A stretch of 64,000 nucleotides of DNA, taken from Actinophytocola xinjiangensis. GTDB lineage: Bacteria > Actinomycetota > Actinomycetes > Mycobacteriales > Pseudonocardiaceae. This document shows, one piece after another, positions 1-9,150 of the stretch. Each line of letters opens with the position of its first letter. Within the stretch, counting starts at the first letter, position 1. The stretch lies in NCBI RefSeq assembly GCF_001921215.1, contig NZ_MSIF01000031.1, positions 25,855 through 89,854 on the forward strand, in the 5' to 3' direction. The notes beneath the pieces were generated by a model. That model saw nothing but the letters and a program-made list of their open reading frames with translations, ran no database searches and was not told the origin of the DNA. The position numbers were made by a program, and so were the translations under genes.

Positions 1-2995
1 TCGCGGCCAGCAGCCGCCCGAAGCAGGCGGCCATCCGCTCGACCGACGCGTGCTCGAACAGCGTGGTGGCGTACTCGAGGGCGCCGGTCACCCGGCCGTC
101 CTCACCGGCCCAGGCGAACAACGTCAGGTCGGTCTTGGTGATCGCGCTCGCCCGCTGGAACGCGGCCAGCGCCACGGCGTCCGGAGTGGACTCCTGGAGG
201 TTGAACTCCGCCTGGAACAACGGGGTCCGGGACTGGTCGCGTTCGGCCACCAGTTCCTCGACGACCCGGTCGAAGGGCAGGTCCTGGTGGGCCAGCGCGG
301 CCAGCACGACCTCGCGCACCCGGCGCAGCGCCTCGTCGAACGTGACGTCCGGGTCGAGCACGCAGCGCAGCACGACCGGGTTGAGGAACGCCCCGACCAT
401 GTTCTCGGTCCCGGGCAGGGTGCGGCCCATCGCCGGGGCGCCTACCGGCACGTCCCAGCCGCCGGTGTAGCGGGCCAGCAGCACGGCGTAGGCGGTCAGC
501 AGCGTCACGAACGGGGTGGCGCCCTGCTCGCGACCCCTGGCCAGCACGGCCGAGGTGGCCTCGGCGGGCAGGGTGAGCGGCACGCCGCTGCCGTGCGGGT
601 CGCGCACGGCCGGGCGCGGCCGGTCGGTCGGCAGCGCCAACGGAACCAGACCATCCAGTGTGGACCTCCAGTGGGCGAGGTCGGCCTCCTCGGTGGCCCG
701 CGCCCGCTGCCAGGCCGCGAAGTCGGCGTACTGCACGGTCAGCTCGGCCAGGGCCGGCGGGCGGCCGGCGGCGAACGCCGCGCAGAACTCGCGCAGGTCC
801 GACTCCAGCAGCTCGGCGGTCCGCGCGTCGGAGGCGATGTGGTGCACGGTGATCAGCACCAGCAGGTCCGGCCCGCCGGTCACCGCCAGCGCCCGCCACA
901 GCGGCCCGCCGGCCAGGTCGAACCCGCGCGCCAACTGCTCGGCGAACGGCCCGGTCGGGTCCTCGGCGGCCACCACCCGCAGGTCGACCTCGGCCGGCGG
1001 GAACACCGTCTGGTGCGGCTCGCCGGTCCGCGCGTCGACGCCGTAGCGGGTGCGCAGCGGCTCGTGGCGCGACTCCACCGCGCGCAGCGCGTCCGCCAGC
1101 ACCTCCACCCCGACCGAGGGCAGCCGGACGAACACCGGTGTCACCCACTCGGCGCTGGCCGGACGCAGCCGGTCGAGGAACCAGTGGCGCCGCTGGGCGA
1201 ACGACAGCGGCAGCGGCCCCGGCCGGGGCGCGACCGGGATCCCGCCGGTGGCACCGGCCGGTTCGACCAGCGCGGCCTGCGCGGCCAGGGTCGTGGCGTC
1301 CAGCAGGGTGCGCAGCGGGACCGGGGCCCCGCGCAGCGTGCCGAGCCGGTTGGCCAGCCGCGCCAGGCCCAGCGACGAGCCGCCGAGCTGGAAGAAGTCG
1401 TCGGCCGTGCCGACCTCGGCGACCCCGAGCAGGTCCCGCCAGATCTCGGCGACCGCGCGCTGCGCCGGCGTGGCCGGGGCGATCCGCCGCGACACCGTGG
1501 TCTCGACCGGCGGCAGCGCGCCACGGTCGATCTTTCCGTTGGAGGTCAACGGGAACTCGTCGAGCACGACGAACGCGGCCGGCACCAGCGGCTGCGGCAG
1601 CCGCTGGGCCAGGAAGGCCCGCAGCGACTCCGGCGTCGGCGCCGCGCCGGAGGTGACGTAGCCGGCCAGCTGCCGCCCACCGGCCGCGTCGGCCACCGGC
1701 ACCACGGCCGCGCCGCGCACCTGCGGGTGGGTGACCAGCACGGCCTCGATCTCCGCCGGCTCGATCCGCACCCCGTTGATCTTGAGCTGGTCGTCGGCCC
1801 GCCCGGCGAACTCCAGGGTCCGGTCCGCGCGCCAGCGCACCAGGTCGCCGGTGCGGTAGAGCCGCCCGCCCGGCGGCCCGTACGGGTCGGGCACGAACCG
1901 CTCGGCGGTCAGGTCCGGGCGCCCCAGGTAGCCGCGCCCGACACCCTCGCCGCCCACGTACAGCTCCCCCAGCACCCCCGGCGGGACCGGCAGGCCCCGC
2001 GCGTCCAGCACCAGGACCCGCAGCCCGGACAGCGGCCGGCCGATCGGCACCGCGTCCACCGCCAGGTCGGTGACCTCGTGCGCGGTGACGTCGATCGAGC
2101 ACTCGGTCGGGCCGTAGGTGTTCCACACGGTCACCGACCCGGCCGCGGCCAGCTTCCGGCACAGCGCGCCGTGCAGCGGCTCGCCGGCCGAGAACACCAG
2201 CCGCAGCGTCGAGCACGACGGCCAGTCGGCCTCCTCGGCGACCAGACCCAGCACCGAGGGCACGCCCTGCAACACGGTCACGCCGTGCTCGATGACCGAC
2301 GCCACGACCAGCGCCGGGTCGTGTTCGGCACCCGGCGGGGCGAGCACCACCGCGCCCCCGGACACCAGCGGCGCGAAGATCTCCCAGCCGGCGGCGTCGA
2401 AGCCGATGGTGGTCTTCTGCAACACCCGGTCGGCCGGGCCGAGACCGTGCGTGCGCACCGTCCAGTCGACCCGGTTGCCGATGCCCCGGTGGGTGATCAC
2501 CACGCCCTTGGGCTGCCCGGTCGAACCGGACGTGTGGATGACGTAGGCCGCCGAGTCGGGGTCGAGGTCGACCTCCGGCGCGGTCGCCGGGCAGGCCATG
2601 ATCGCCGGCAGGTCGGAGTCCACGCACACCGGCGTCACCTCCGGCGGCAGGTCGGTGGCGAGCCGTTCGGCGGTGACCACCAGCCGGGCGCGGGTGTCGC
2701 CGAGGATCCAGGCGCGGCGCCGCGACGGGTGGGCGGGGTCGAGCGGCACGTAGGCCGCGCCCGTCCGCCACACCGCCAACAGCGCGACCACCAGGTCGAA
2801 GCCCCTGGCCAGGCACACCCCGACCAGCGACTCCGGCCCCGCGCCGAGCGTGCGCAGGTGGTGGGCGAGCCGGTTGGCCCGGTCCTCGAGGTCGGCGTAG
2901 CGGAGCCGCTCGTTGCCGACCAGCAGGGCCGGCGCGTGCGGGGTGGCGGCTGCCTGCCGGGCGATCGACGCGGGCAGTGGGACGGACGCGTTCAT
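1..2995 (-). CDS. NRPS, A-PCP-C module (3' end beyond window)
   Basis: Non-ribosomal peptide synthetase; about 998 codons are visible and the frame is open at base 1. Seen: an adenylation domain with [10 protein letters not shown] near residue 155, YGPTE and [10 protein letters not shown] near 488; a carrier domain with LGGSSL near 539; then a condensation domain with HHIASDA near 718. The HHxxxD catalytic core is kept, but the usual following Gly is Ala. My hand-read specificity residues are D-A-W-Q-F-A-T-I-D, which look closest to a glutamine-type code, though this is a weak inference. The protein begins directly with the A domain, so its upstream C domain is probably the stand-alone one at 4228-5544. 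ATG start at 2995, just downstream of mbtH. Confidence 0.93.
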   Translation of the reverse strand, partial: MNASVPLPASIARQAAATPHAPALLVGNERLRYADLEDRANRLAHHLRTLGAGPESLVGVCLARGFDLVVALLAVWRTGAAYVPLDPAHPSRRRAWILGDTRARLVVTAERLATDLPPEVTPVCVDSDLPAIMACPATAPEVDLDPDSAAYVIHTSGSTGQPKGVVITHRGIGNRVDWTVRTHGLGPADRVLQKTTIGFDAAGWEIFAPLVSGGAVVLAPPGAEHDPALVVASVIEHGVTVLQGVPSVLGLVAEEADWPSCSTLRLVFSAGEPLHGALCRKLAAAGSVTVWNTYGPTECSIDVTAHEVTDLAVDAVPIGRPLSGLRVLVLDARGLPVPPGVLGELYVGGEGVGRGYLGRPDLTAERFVPDPYGPPGGRLYRTGDLVRWRADRTLEFAGRADDQLKINGVRIEPAEIEAVLVTHPQVRGAAVVPVADAAGGRQLAGYVTSGAAPTPESLRAFLAQRLPQPLVPAAFVVLDEFPLTSNGKIDRGALPPVETTVSRRIAPATPAQRAVAEIWRDLLGVAEVGTADDFFQLGGSSLGLARLANRLGTLRGAPVPLRTLLDATTLAAQAALVEPAGATGGIPVAPRPGPLPLSFAQRRHWFLDRLRPASAEWVTPVFVRLPSVGVEVLADALRAVESRHEPLRTRYGVDARTGEPHQTVFPPAEVDLRVVAAEDPTGPFAEQLARGFDLAGGPLWRALAVTGGPDLLVLITVHHIASDARTAELLESDLREFCAAFAAGRPPALAELTVQYADFAAWQRARATEEADLAHWRSTLDGLVPLALPTDRPRPAVRDPHGSGVPLTLPAEATSAVLARGREQGATPFVTLLTAYAVLLARYTGGWDVPVGAPAMGRTLPGTENMVGAFLNPVVLRCVLDPDVTFDEALRRVREVVLAALAHQDLPFDRVVEELVAERDQSRTPLFQAEFNLQESTPDAVALAAFQRASAITKTDLTLFAWAGEDGRVTGALEYATTLFEHASVERMAACFGRLLAA

Positions 2996-3008
2996 GGTGG
3001 TCTCCCGC

Positions 3009-3215
3009 TCAGGCCTCGGTGGCGGCCATGCGCTCGCGCAGCGAACGCGGACGCAGGTCGGTCCACACCTCGGCGATGTGCGCGAGGCACTGCTCGCGGC
3101 TGCCCTCGGTGCCCTCGGCGTGCCAGCCGGCCGGCAGGTCCCGGTCGGCCCACCAGATCGAGTACTGCTCCTCGTCGTTGTGCACCACGCGGTAGGTGGT
3201 CTGTTCGGTGCTCAC
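3009..3215 (-). CDS. mbtH: MbtH-like protein
   Basis: Small (68 aa) MbtH-family chaperone that binds NRPS adenylation domains and supports their folding and activity. The sequence shows the family pattern: a VVHNDEEQYSIWWADRDLPAGW core, then a Cys-containing helix (SREQCLAHIAEVWTDLRPRSL). The start is GTG at 3215; it overlaps the last four bases of the SbnA-like gene (stop at 3212-3214), indicating translational coupling. It lies directly upstream of the NRPS whose A domain it most likely serves. Confidence 0.95.
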   Translation of the reverse strand: MSTEQTTYRVVHNDEEQYSIWWADRDLPAGWHAEGTEGSREQCLAHIAEVWTDLRPRSLRERMAATEA

Positions 3216-4231
3216 TTGTCGCTCCTCGGGTTGTGGGTTGCGAGGTCCTTCCACAGATGGGCGACCTCGCCGAAGTGCCGGGTCACCCAGCGGTCGGAGT
3301 AGATGGTGTCCAGGTAGCGGTCCCCGCCGTCGGGGAGAACCGCCACCCGCACGGCGTCGGCCGGCAGCCGGTCGAGGGTGCGGTCCAGCGCGGTCACCAC
3401 CGCGCCGGAGGACCCGCCGGCGAGGATCGCCTCCCGGGCCACCAGCCGCCGGCAGCCGACCACACAGTCCAGATCGGACACGTGCACGACCTCGTCGGCC
3501 AGCCCGTCGCCGTGCAGCGGCGGCACGATCGACGCGCCGTGCCCCGGGATCAGCCGGCGGGCCGGGGCGTCGCCGAAGATGGCGCTGCCCCGGGCGTCCA
3601 CCGCGACGAACCGGGTCGGCAGGCCCTGGTCGGCGGCGTACTCGGCGCAGCCACGCAGCGTGCCGCAGGTACTGGTGGCGCAGAAGACGTGGTCGACCGG
3701 GCCGAGCTCGTCGGTGATCTCGGCGAGCACCCGCGCCATCGACGCCGGGTTGCGCGGGTTGCGGTACTGGTCGGGGTTGACCGCGTCCGGGTCGGACTCG
3801 ACAAGTTCCCGGACGCGGCGCAGCCGCATCGGCAGGTACTCGCCGGTGGCCGGGTCGCGGGCGGTCACCACCTCGATCTCCGCGCCCAGCGCCCGCAGCA
3901 CCGCCCGGTTCTGCTGGGTGGTCTTGGCGTCCACCACGCACACGAACCGCACGCCGAAATAGGCGCACACCTGCGCGATGCCCACCGCCAGGTTCCCGGA
4001 GCTGGACTCCACCACGACCGAGCGGCCCGGCACGATCCGGCCCGACTCGATCAGCTCGACCAGCATGCCCACGGCCGAGCGGTCCTTGACGCTGCCGCCG
4101 GGGTTGAACCGCTCGACCTTCGCGTACACGGGATGGTCGGGGTAGAGCCGGTGCAGCCGGACCAGCGGCGTGTTGCCGACGGTCGACAGGATGCCCAGCG
4201 GTGTCGGAGCCAGCGTGCGCACGGCCGTCAC
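3212..4231 (-). CDS. sbnA: SbnA-like PLP-dependent synthase (2,3-diaminopropionate pathway)
   Basis: PLP-dependent enzyme of the cysteine-synthase fold, 339 aa. The PLP-lysine region is NPGGSVKDRS and the phosphate-binding loop is SSSGN. The C-terminal LPDGGDRYLDTIYSD stretch and the AVDARGSAIFGD segment are hallmarks of SbnA rather than of ordinary CysK. SbnA condenses O-phosphoserine with glutamate to N-(2-amino-2-carboxyethyl)-glutamate, which SbnB then oxidises to L-2,3-diaminopropionate. No SbnB is seen here; it may lie left of the window. GTG start at 4231 overlaps the stop of the condensation gene by 4 bases. Diaminopropionate as an NRPS building block is an inference from the family. 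Confidence 0.88.
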   Translation of the reverse strand: MTAVRTLAPTPLGILSTVGNTPLVRLHRLYPDHPVYAKVERFNPGGSVKDRSAVGMLVELIESGRIVPGRSVVVESSSGNLAVGIAQVCAYFGVRFVCVVDAKTTQQNRAVLRALGAEIEVVTARDPATGEYLPMRLRRVRELVESDPDAVNPDQYRNPRNPASMARVLAEITDELGPVDHVFCATSTCGTLRGCAEYAADQGLPTRFVAVDARGSAIFGDAPARRLIPGHGASIVPPLHGDGLADEVVHVSDLDCVVGCRRLVAREAILAGGSSGAVVTALDRTLDRLPADAVRVAVLPDGGDRYLDTIYSDRWVTRHFGEVAHLWKDLATHNPRSDK

Positions 4232-5544
4232 ATCCCGTAGGCCAGCAGGGCGTCCAGCTCGGCGGACGTGGTCAGCGCGGCCCGCGCGACCGGGGTGTCG
4301 GGGCTGGTGCAGGCGGTGTCGAGCAGCAGCAGGAAGTGCTCGGCCAGCCGGTCGACGGTGGCGGCGTCGAACAGGTCGACGTCGTAGCGCAGGGTCAGCT
4401 CCAGCGCGCCGCCGGGCGCCGGCATGACCTGTGCGTTGAGGTCGCACTGCCCGGCCAGGTGCGGCACCGGGACCGGCCGGACCCGGTGGTGCAGAAAGGT
4501 CTGCTCGGTCCTCGGCGCGGCGCCGACCATGGTGATCGCCACCCGGTACAGCGGCTCGCCACCGGGCCGGCGGTCGTTGTACAGCGCGAACGGGTAGGCG
4601 GCGTGCGGCAGGGACGCGGTCAGTGAGCGCTGCGCGGCGCGCATCGCGTCGGCGAAGGTCGTGTCCTGGGTGAACCGGGCGCGCAGCAGGGTCGTGTTGA
4701 CCAGGAAGCCGACCACCTCGCGCAGCGCGCGGGTGCGCCGCACGCTCACCGGGCAGCCGATGAGGAAGTCCGGCTCGCCGGTGTAGCGGTGCAGCAGCGC
4801 CTGGAAGGTGCCGGTCAGCACGGCGAACGGGGTGACGCCGGCCGCTGCCGCGGCGACGCGCACCGGCTCGCCGGGGACGGTCCGGTGACGGGCGGCGCCA
4901 CGCAGTCCCTGGCTGGCGGGGCGCGGGCGGTCGGTGGGCAGCGCGAGTGTGGCCGCCCCGTCGGCGATCCCCCGCCAGTACGCGGCGTGCGCGTCGGCGC
5001 CGGGGCCGGTGACCAGCGCGGTCTCCCGGGCGAGGTAGTCGTCGTAGGTGGCGCTCAGCGGCGGCCAGTCGGGCTCGGTGCCGGTGAGTGCGGCGGTGTA
5101 GGCGGCCATCAGGTCGCGCCACACGATGCCCTGGGAGATGGCGTCGGAGGCCAGGTGGTGGTTGACCAGCAGCAGCACGCCGTCGTTCTCGCGGCGGAAC
5201 AGCGTGAACCGGCAGGGGCCCTCGGTCTCCAGCGCCAGCGGCTCGACCGCCGCCCGCCGCACCAGCTCGTGCAGGGCGTCGTCGCCGGTGCCCGGCACCT
5301 CGCGGACCACCAGCGGCGGGCGGGCCGGCGGGCCGGGGACCCGCCACGGGCGGCCGTCGCGGTCGACGAACGTCGAGCCGAGTTGGCCGTGCCGGGCGAC
5401 GAGCGCGGACACCGCGTCGCGCAGCGCGGCGGGGTCCAGTCCCGGTGCGACGAGGACGGCGTCGGCGTCGTTGTAGGCGGCGCTGTCCGGGGCGAACCGG
5501 TAGAGCCACCACAGCGTCTGCTGGCCGAGGGACAGGTCGGGCAT
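4228..5544 (-). CDS. Stand-alone NRPS condensation domain
   Basis: 438-aa free-standing condensation domain. It begins at the first core motif (LSLGQQTLWWLYRF), has NHHLASDA as the HHxxxD catalytic motif near residue 133, and ends with the usual YxxDLFDAATVDRLAEHF C-terminal segment. It would join the acyl or aminoacyl unit carried on an upstream carrier protein (5546-5806 or 7230-7496) to the amino acid on the NRPS at 1-2995, which starts with an A domain and lacks its own upstream C domain. ATG start one base after the carrier-protein stop; tight operon. Confidence 0.92.
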   Translation of the reverse strand: MPDLSLGQQTLWWLYRFAPDSAAYNDADAVLVAPGLDPAALRDAVSALVARHGQLGSTFVDRDGRPWRVPGPPARPPLVVREVPGTGDDALHELVRRAAVEPLALETEGPCRFTLFRRENDGVLLLVNHHLASDAISQGIVWRDLMAAYTAALTGTEPDWPPLSATYDDYLARETALVTGPGADAHAAYWRGIADGAATLALPTDRPRPASQGLRGAARHRTVPGEPVRVAAAAAGVTPFAVLTGTFQALLHRYTGEPDFLIGCPVSVRRTRALREVVGFLVNTTLLRARFTQDTTFADAMRAAQRSLTASLPHAAYPFALYNDRRPGGEPLYRVAITMVGAAPRTEQTFLHHRVRPVPVPHLAGQCDLNAQVMPAPGGALELTLRYDVDLFDAATVDRLAEHFLLLLDTACTSPDTPVARAALTTSAELDALLAYGM

Positions 5545-5545
5545 G

Positions 5546-5806
5546 TCAGGCCACGCGCAGGTCGGCCAGCAGGCCGGTCAGGTCGCCGACCTGCCGCAGC
5601 TCGACCAGCTGCTGGTCGGTGATCGTCACGTCGAAGTCCGCCTCCACCGAGCCGACCAGGTCCACCACCAACAGGGACGTCAGGCCCAGCGCCTCGAAGG
5701 TGACGGCCGGCGCGATCTCCGCGTCCTGGCCCAGGTCGGGGACGAGCTCCCGGATCAGCGCACCGACCCGCGTCAGCACCGCGTCCGGTTCCACGTCGTG
5801 GTTCAT
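5546..5806 (-). CDS. Acyl/peptidyl carrier protein
   Basis: 86-aa carrier protein with predicted four-helix spacing. The phosphopantetheine serine lies in ALGLTSLLVVDLV, near residue 45; the usual DSL is TSL here. It is the first leftward gene from the shared promoter and precedes the stand-alone C domain by one base, so it probably presents the donor unit to that domain. The ATG start at 5806 is chosen because the first 134 bases upstream form the divergent regulatory region. Homology alone does not tell whether it is loaded by the AMP ligase at 10990. Confidence 0.88.
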   Translation of the reverse strand: MNHDVEPDAVLTRVGALIRELVPDLGQDAEIAPAVTFEALGLTSLLVVDLVGSVEADFDVTITDQQLVELRQVGDLTGLLADLRVA

Positions 5807-5940
5807 GCCGCGGAGTTTCTGCCGGTCACCTATGGGTTTCCTATACCGCCGCTGGACCGGTGACTGTAGAAAACCTGTAGCCGCGCCGCGCACGATTCGC
5901 GCCGAGTCCCGCTGTTGTCCCCCGATGCCTGGAGTCGTGT
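5807..5940. promoter_or_regulatory. Divergent promoter with SARP-type heptamer repeats
   Basis: Intergenic region between the two arms of the NRPS cluster. Bases 5829-5846 are CCTATGG-gttt-CCTATAC and bases 5864-5881 are CTGTAGA-aaac-CTGTAGC. Each is a direct repeat of a heptamer with a 4-base spacer, that is an 11-bp period. Read in opposite directions the two sets are similar, both with TAG(G/A)-AAAC at the join, so there is one set per divergent promoter. SARP activators bind exactly such helical-turn-spaced direct repeats near -35. The SARP gene at 14730-16499 is the obvious candidate regulator; that link is an inference. Confidence 0.65.
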
Positions 5941-7230
5941 GTGCGCCCGCTCGATGACTGCGCCGAGATCACCTCGCGACTGTGTGCCGACCTCGCCGCC
6001 GAGTTCGGCACGCCGCTGTTCGCCTACGACGCGACCAGCCTGACCGGCGCACTGACCGAGCTGCGCACCGCGCTGCCGCCCGCCCTGGAGGTCTTCTACT
6101 CCCTCAAGGCCAACCCGAACCTCGGGGTGGTGGCGACACTGGCCGGGGCCGGGGCGCGGGCCGAGGTGTCCTCGCTGGTGGAGCTGCGGACCGCGCTGCT
6201 GGCCGGGGTGTCCCCGGCGGACGTGATCTTCCTGGGCCCCGGCAAGTCGGCCGAGGAACTGGCGGCCTGTCTGGACGCCGGCATCTACGCGGTGGTCGTC
6301 GAGTCGTTCGCCGAACTGGCCGACCTGAACCGGATGGCCGCCCACCGGGGCCGCCGCCAGCGGGTGCTGCTGCGGATCAACCCGGCGACGGCCGCGCGCG
6401 GCTCCCGGCTCACCATGGGCGGCAAGCCCCGCCAGTTCGGCATCGACGAGCACGAGGTGCTGGCCGCCGGCGACCTGCCGGCCCGCCACCCGGCGCTGGA
6501 CCTGGCCGGCGTGCACGCCTACCTGGGCACCCGGATCCTGGACGCCGCCGACGTGGTCGCCAACACCCGCCAGGTCCTGGACCTGGCGCGCCGGGTCGCC
6601 GCCGCCACCGGGATCGCCCTGGACGCGGTCGACGTCGGCGGCGGGCTGGGCGTGGCGTACTTCCCCGGCGAGCACGACCCGGACCTCGACGTGCTGCGCG
6701 CCGGCCTGGCCGACGCGATCGCGGAGTTCCGCCGCGACCACCCGGCGACCCGGCTGCTGCTGGAGTCCGGCCGCTACCTCACCGCCCGCGCCGGCCTGTA
6801 CCTGGTGGGCGTGCGGTACGTGAAAACGTCGATGGGGCAACGGTTCGCGGTCACCGACGGCGGCACCCACCACCACATGGCGGCGGTCGGCATCGGCTCG
6901 TTCGTCAAGCGCTCGTTCCCCACCCAACTGGTCGGCCGGGACGCCACCGGGCCGACCGGGCCGTGGCAGCTCACCGGTCCACTGTGTACCCCCAACGACA
7001 CCGTCGCCAAGGACGCCGAGCTGCCGGAGCTGGCCAGGGGCGACCTGCTGGCGATCGGCCGCTCCGGCGCCTACGGCCCGACGGCCTCCCCCGGCCTGTT
7101 CCTCAGCCACGGCTTCCCCGCCGAGGTGCTCGTCCGCGACGGCGTCGCGCACCTGGTACGCGAACGCGACGCGCCCGAGGAACTCCTTGGCAAGCAACGA
7201 CTTCCCACCCACCTTCAGGAGAGGATCTGA
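5941..7230 (+). CDS. PLP-dependent decarboxylase (fold type III, carrier-protein type)
   Basis: 429-aa alanine-racemase-fold decarboxylase related to diaminopimelate/ornithine decarboxylases. PLP-lysine is in FYSLKANPN near residue 55; later GGGLG, the ESGRY segment and the catalytic Cys in LCTPND near 348 are present. Family members such as BtrK and VinO, and the decarboxylases of exosortase-A loci, act on amino acids tethered to a carrier protein. The next gene encodes one, so an aminoacyl-ACP is the likely substrate (inference). GTG start at 5941, the first rightward gene of the divergent promoter; its stop overlaps the next ATG by one base. Confidence 0.9.
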   Translation: MRPLDDCAEITSRLCADLAAEFGTPLFAYDATSLTGALTELRTALPPALEVFYSLKANPNLGVVATLAGAGARAEVSSLVELRTALLAGVSPADVIFLGPGKSAEELAACLDAGIYAVVVESFAELADLNRMAAHRGRRQRVLLRINPATAARGSRLTMGGKPRQFGIDEHEVLAAGDLPARHPALDLAGVHAYLGTRILDAADVVANTRQVLDLARRVAAATGIALDAVDVGGGLGVAYFPGEHDPDLDVLRAGLADAIAEFRRDHPATRLLLESGRYLTARAGLYLVGVRYVKTSMGQRFAVTDGGTHHHMAAVGIGSFVKRSFPTQLVGRDATGPTGPWQLTGPLCTPNDTVAKDAELPELARGDLLAIGRSGAYGPTASPGLFLSHGFPAEVLVRDGVAHLVRERDAPEELLGKQRLPTHLQERI

Positions 7231-7496
7231 TGGACCGCACCGAGGCACTCGACCAGTTACGGATCGTCGTCGGGAAGGTCACCGGCCACGAGGTGCCGGC
7301 GTTGGACGCCGACACCCGGCTGCTGGAGGACCTGGCCCTGGACTCCACCGGGATCATGGAGACGCTGATCGAGCTGGAGGACACGTTCGGCTTCCGCGTC
7401 GACGTCGACACCCTCGACCCGGCCGTGTTCCGGACCGCGGGCAGCCTCGCCGACTACGTCGGCGAGATGACCGCCGCCGCCGACGTCGCGGGCTGA
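7230..7496 (+). CDS. Acyl carrier protein
   Basis: 88-aa carrier protein. The phosphopantetheine site is the Ser of DLALDSTGIMETLIELED near residue 39, followed by a typical helix II and FGFRVD. A good ribosome site (AGGAGAGG) precedes the ATG, which overlaps the decarboxylase stop. Together with that decarboxylase and the AMP ligase at 10990 it makes the ligase/ACP/decarboxylase trio known from amine-starter pathways; loading by the ligase is inferred from this context. Confidence 0.9.
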   Translation: MDRTEALDQLRIVVGKVTGHEVPALDADTRLLEDLALDSTGIMETLIELEDTFGFRVDVDTLDPAVFRTAGSLADYVGEMTAAADVAG

Positions 7497-7499
7497 GGC

Positions 7500-8042
7500 G
7501 TGTCGCTGGTCGACCGGGCCCGCTCGGCCACCACCCTGGCCGGCGGGCTCGGCACGATCCTGGACTCCGGGCTGCCCGCGCCCGCGCCGGCCGGGCACAC
7601 CCTGGTCCCGGCCGGGCATCCCGGCCAGCCGCTGGCCCACCCGCTGGCCGGCTGGGAGGGTCTGGCGCTGGTCAGGGCGGAGCGTGTCAGCTGCCCCGAG
7701 GCCGTGCGGCTGCTGGCGGCCGTGCGGATCGGGCTGACCGAACGGATGCTGCGCGCCGCCGTCGAGCACCTGACCGGCCGCGTCGCCGACGGCCGCCCGC
7801 TGGTGGACCACCCGGTGCTGCGCGGCGAGCTGGCCGACCTCACCGCCACGCTCGCCCTGTGCTGGCAGGGACTGGGCACCGGCACGTCCACCGCCGCCCT
7901 GCACGCGACGCTGGACCGCGCCGGCTGGGCGACCAGCGTGCTGTTCGGCGCGTCCGGCTACCTGCGCGACCACCCGGTGCGCTGCCTCTACCTCGCCGAG
8001 CTGGTGCACGACACCTGGAGTGACCATGTCGGACTGGCGTGA
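7500..8042 (+). CDS. Half-size acyl-CoA dehydrogenase-like protein
   Basis: 180 aa, about half an acyl-CoA dehydrogenase. The segment RIGLTERMLRAAVEHLTGR...GRPLVDHPVLRGELADLTATLAL resembles the C-terminal helical domain of the family, which normally carries part of the FAD site and the dimer interface. No N-terminal or beta-barrel domain is present. It sits directly before and overlaps a full-size homologue, so a heteromeric dehydrogenase is plausible. GTG start three bases after the ACP stop. I identify the fold by pattern only; the function as a partner subunit is an inference. Confidence 0.7.
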   Translation: MSLVDRARSATTLAGGLGTILDSGLPAPAPAGHTLVPAGHPGQPLAHPLAGWEGLALVRAERVSCPEAVRLLAAVRIGLTERMLRAAVEHLTGRVADGRPLVDHPVLRGELADLTATLALCWQGLGTGTSTAALHATLDRAGWATSVLFGASGYLRDHPVRCLYLAELVHDTWSDHVGLA

Positions 8043-9087
8043 GATCGGCCGGGCGCTGCGGGCCGGCGCGCTGGCGCTGGACGCCGCCCCCCACGACACC
8101 GAGGCGATCGCCGCCGACGAGGCCCTGCGCGCGGTCGCCGAGCTGGACCCCATCATGTTGTCCGGCAAGGATTCCGCCGCCGCGTTGATCGAGCTGGCCC
8201 GCGGCGACGCCGGCATGGTGCTGGCCGCGCCCGGCCCGGCGCTGGCCGGGCGGGTGCTGGCCCAGCTCGGCGACGACGAGCAGCGCGAACGCCTGCGCGC
8301 GGCCGTCGCCGGCGGACGCACCTGGGCGTACCTGGCGATCACCGAACCGGACGTCGGTTCGGACGCCACCCGGCTGCGCACCGAGCTGCGCCGCGACACC
8401 GACGGCCGGTACCGCCTGTACGGCACCAAGCGCTACATCGGCAACGGCCACCGGGGCACCGTCGGCGTGGTGCTGGCCAGGACCGGCCCGAGCCCGCTGG
8501 CGCTGCGCGCGGTCCTGCTCGACACCGCCCGCGCGCGCACCCGCCCGCTGGACATGCTGGGCCTGCGCGGCGCGCAGATCAGCGAGCTGGAGTTCGACGG
8601 CGTGCCCGTCGAGGAGCGGGACCTGCTCGGCGCGCACCTGAGCCCGCTGCGCCGGGGGATGTGGAGCATCGCGCAGGTGTTCACCGCCGTGCGGGTGCAG
8701 GTGGCGGCGCTGGCCGTGGGCACCGCGTTCGCCATCCACGACCTCGTCGCCGACCACCACCCCAGTAGCCCGACCCTCGACGACGCCCACGCCAACATCC
8801 GCGCCGCCGAAGCCCTCGTCCTGCGCGCCGCCGCCGAAGCCGATCACGACCGCGAGTCAGCCGCCCCGGCCGCGTCCCTCGCGAAACTCACCGCGACCGG
8901 GGTCGCGCTGGACGTCGCCCGCACCCTGCCCCGACTGCTCGGGCCGGCCGCGCTGGTCACCCACCCGTTGCTGGAGAAGTGGTGCCGCGACGTGCGTGCC
9001 TTCGAGTTCATGGAAGGCACCAGCCAGATCCAACGACTTCACGCCGCCCAGGGCATCGTCCGAGGAAGCGTCTGGCATGCCACCTAG
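8026..9087 (+). CDS. Acyl-CoA dehydrogenase family protein
   Basis: 353-aa flavin-dependent dehydrogenase. AYLAITEPDVGSD is the FAD-binding signature of the middle domain, and FMEGTSQIQRL near the C terminus holds the catalytic Glu position of the EGTS motif. In assembly lines such enzymes desaturate acyl- or aminoacyl-carrier proteins, which fits the neighbours. ATG at 8026 is preferred over GTG at 8020 because GGAG lies just upstream. The gene overlaps the half-size homologue by 17 bases. Its TAG stop is followed in frame by a degraded second copy of its own C-terminal tail (9088-9150). Confidence 0.9.
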   Translation: MSDWREIGRALRAGALALDAAPHDTEAIAADEALRAVAELDPIMLSGKDSAAALIELARGDAGMVLAAPGPALAGRVLAQLGDDEQRERLRAAVAGGRTWAYLAITEPDVGSDATRLRTELRRDTDGRYRLYGTKRYIGNGHRGTVGVVLARTGPSPLALRAVLLDTARARTRPLDMLGLRGAQISELEFDGVPVEERDLLGAHLSPLRRGMWSIAQVFTAVRVQVAALAVGTAFAIHDLVADHHPSSPTLDDAHANIRAAEALVLRAAAEADHDRESAAPAASLAKLTATGVALDVARTLPRLLGPAALVTHPLLEKWCRDVRAFEFMEGTSQIQRLHAAQGIVRGSVWHAT

Positions 9088-9150
9088 GAGGACACCAGCC
9101 AGGTCCGGCGGCGGCGCGTCGCGCGGGAGATCGTCCGAGGGAGCGTGGGT
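9088..9150 (+). pseudogene. Remnant of a second acyl-CoA dehydrogenase C-terminus
   Basis: After the TAG at 9085-9087 the same reading frame continues as EDTSQVRRRRVAREIVRGSVG. This mirrors the preceding gene's own EGTSQIQR...GIVRGSV ending and the family's usual R-x-x-A-R-E-I tail. The fragment runs straight, still in frame, into the KASIII start at 9151. It is therefore a vestige of a duplicated or replaced dehydrogenase 3' end, not a gene. Confidence 0.7.

Noticed and set aside
102..2816. 904-codon minus-strand frame
   Set aside because: It is a shifted frame of the real NRPS gene, which has no stop in the window and starts at 2995.
50..4240. Long plus-strand open frame (1396 codons) over the NRPS end
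   Set aside because: Gly/Arg/Gln/Pro-rich translation without any domain; it is antisense to the clear NRPS, MbtH and SbnA-like genes and arises from high GC.
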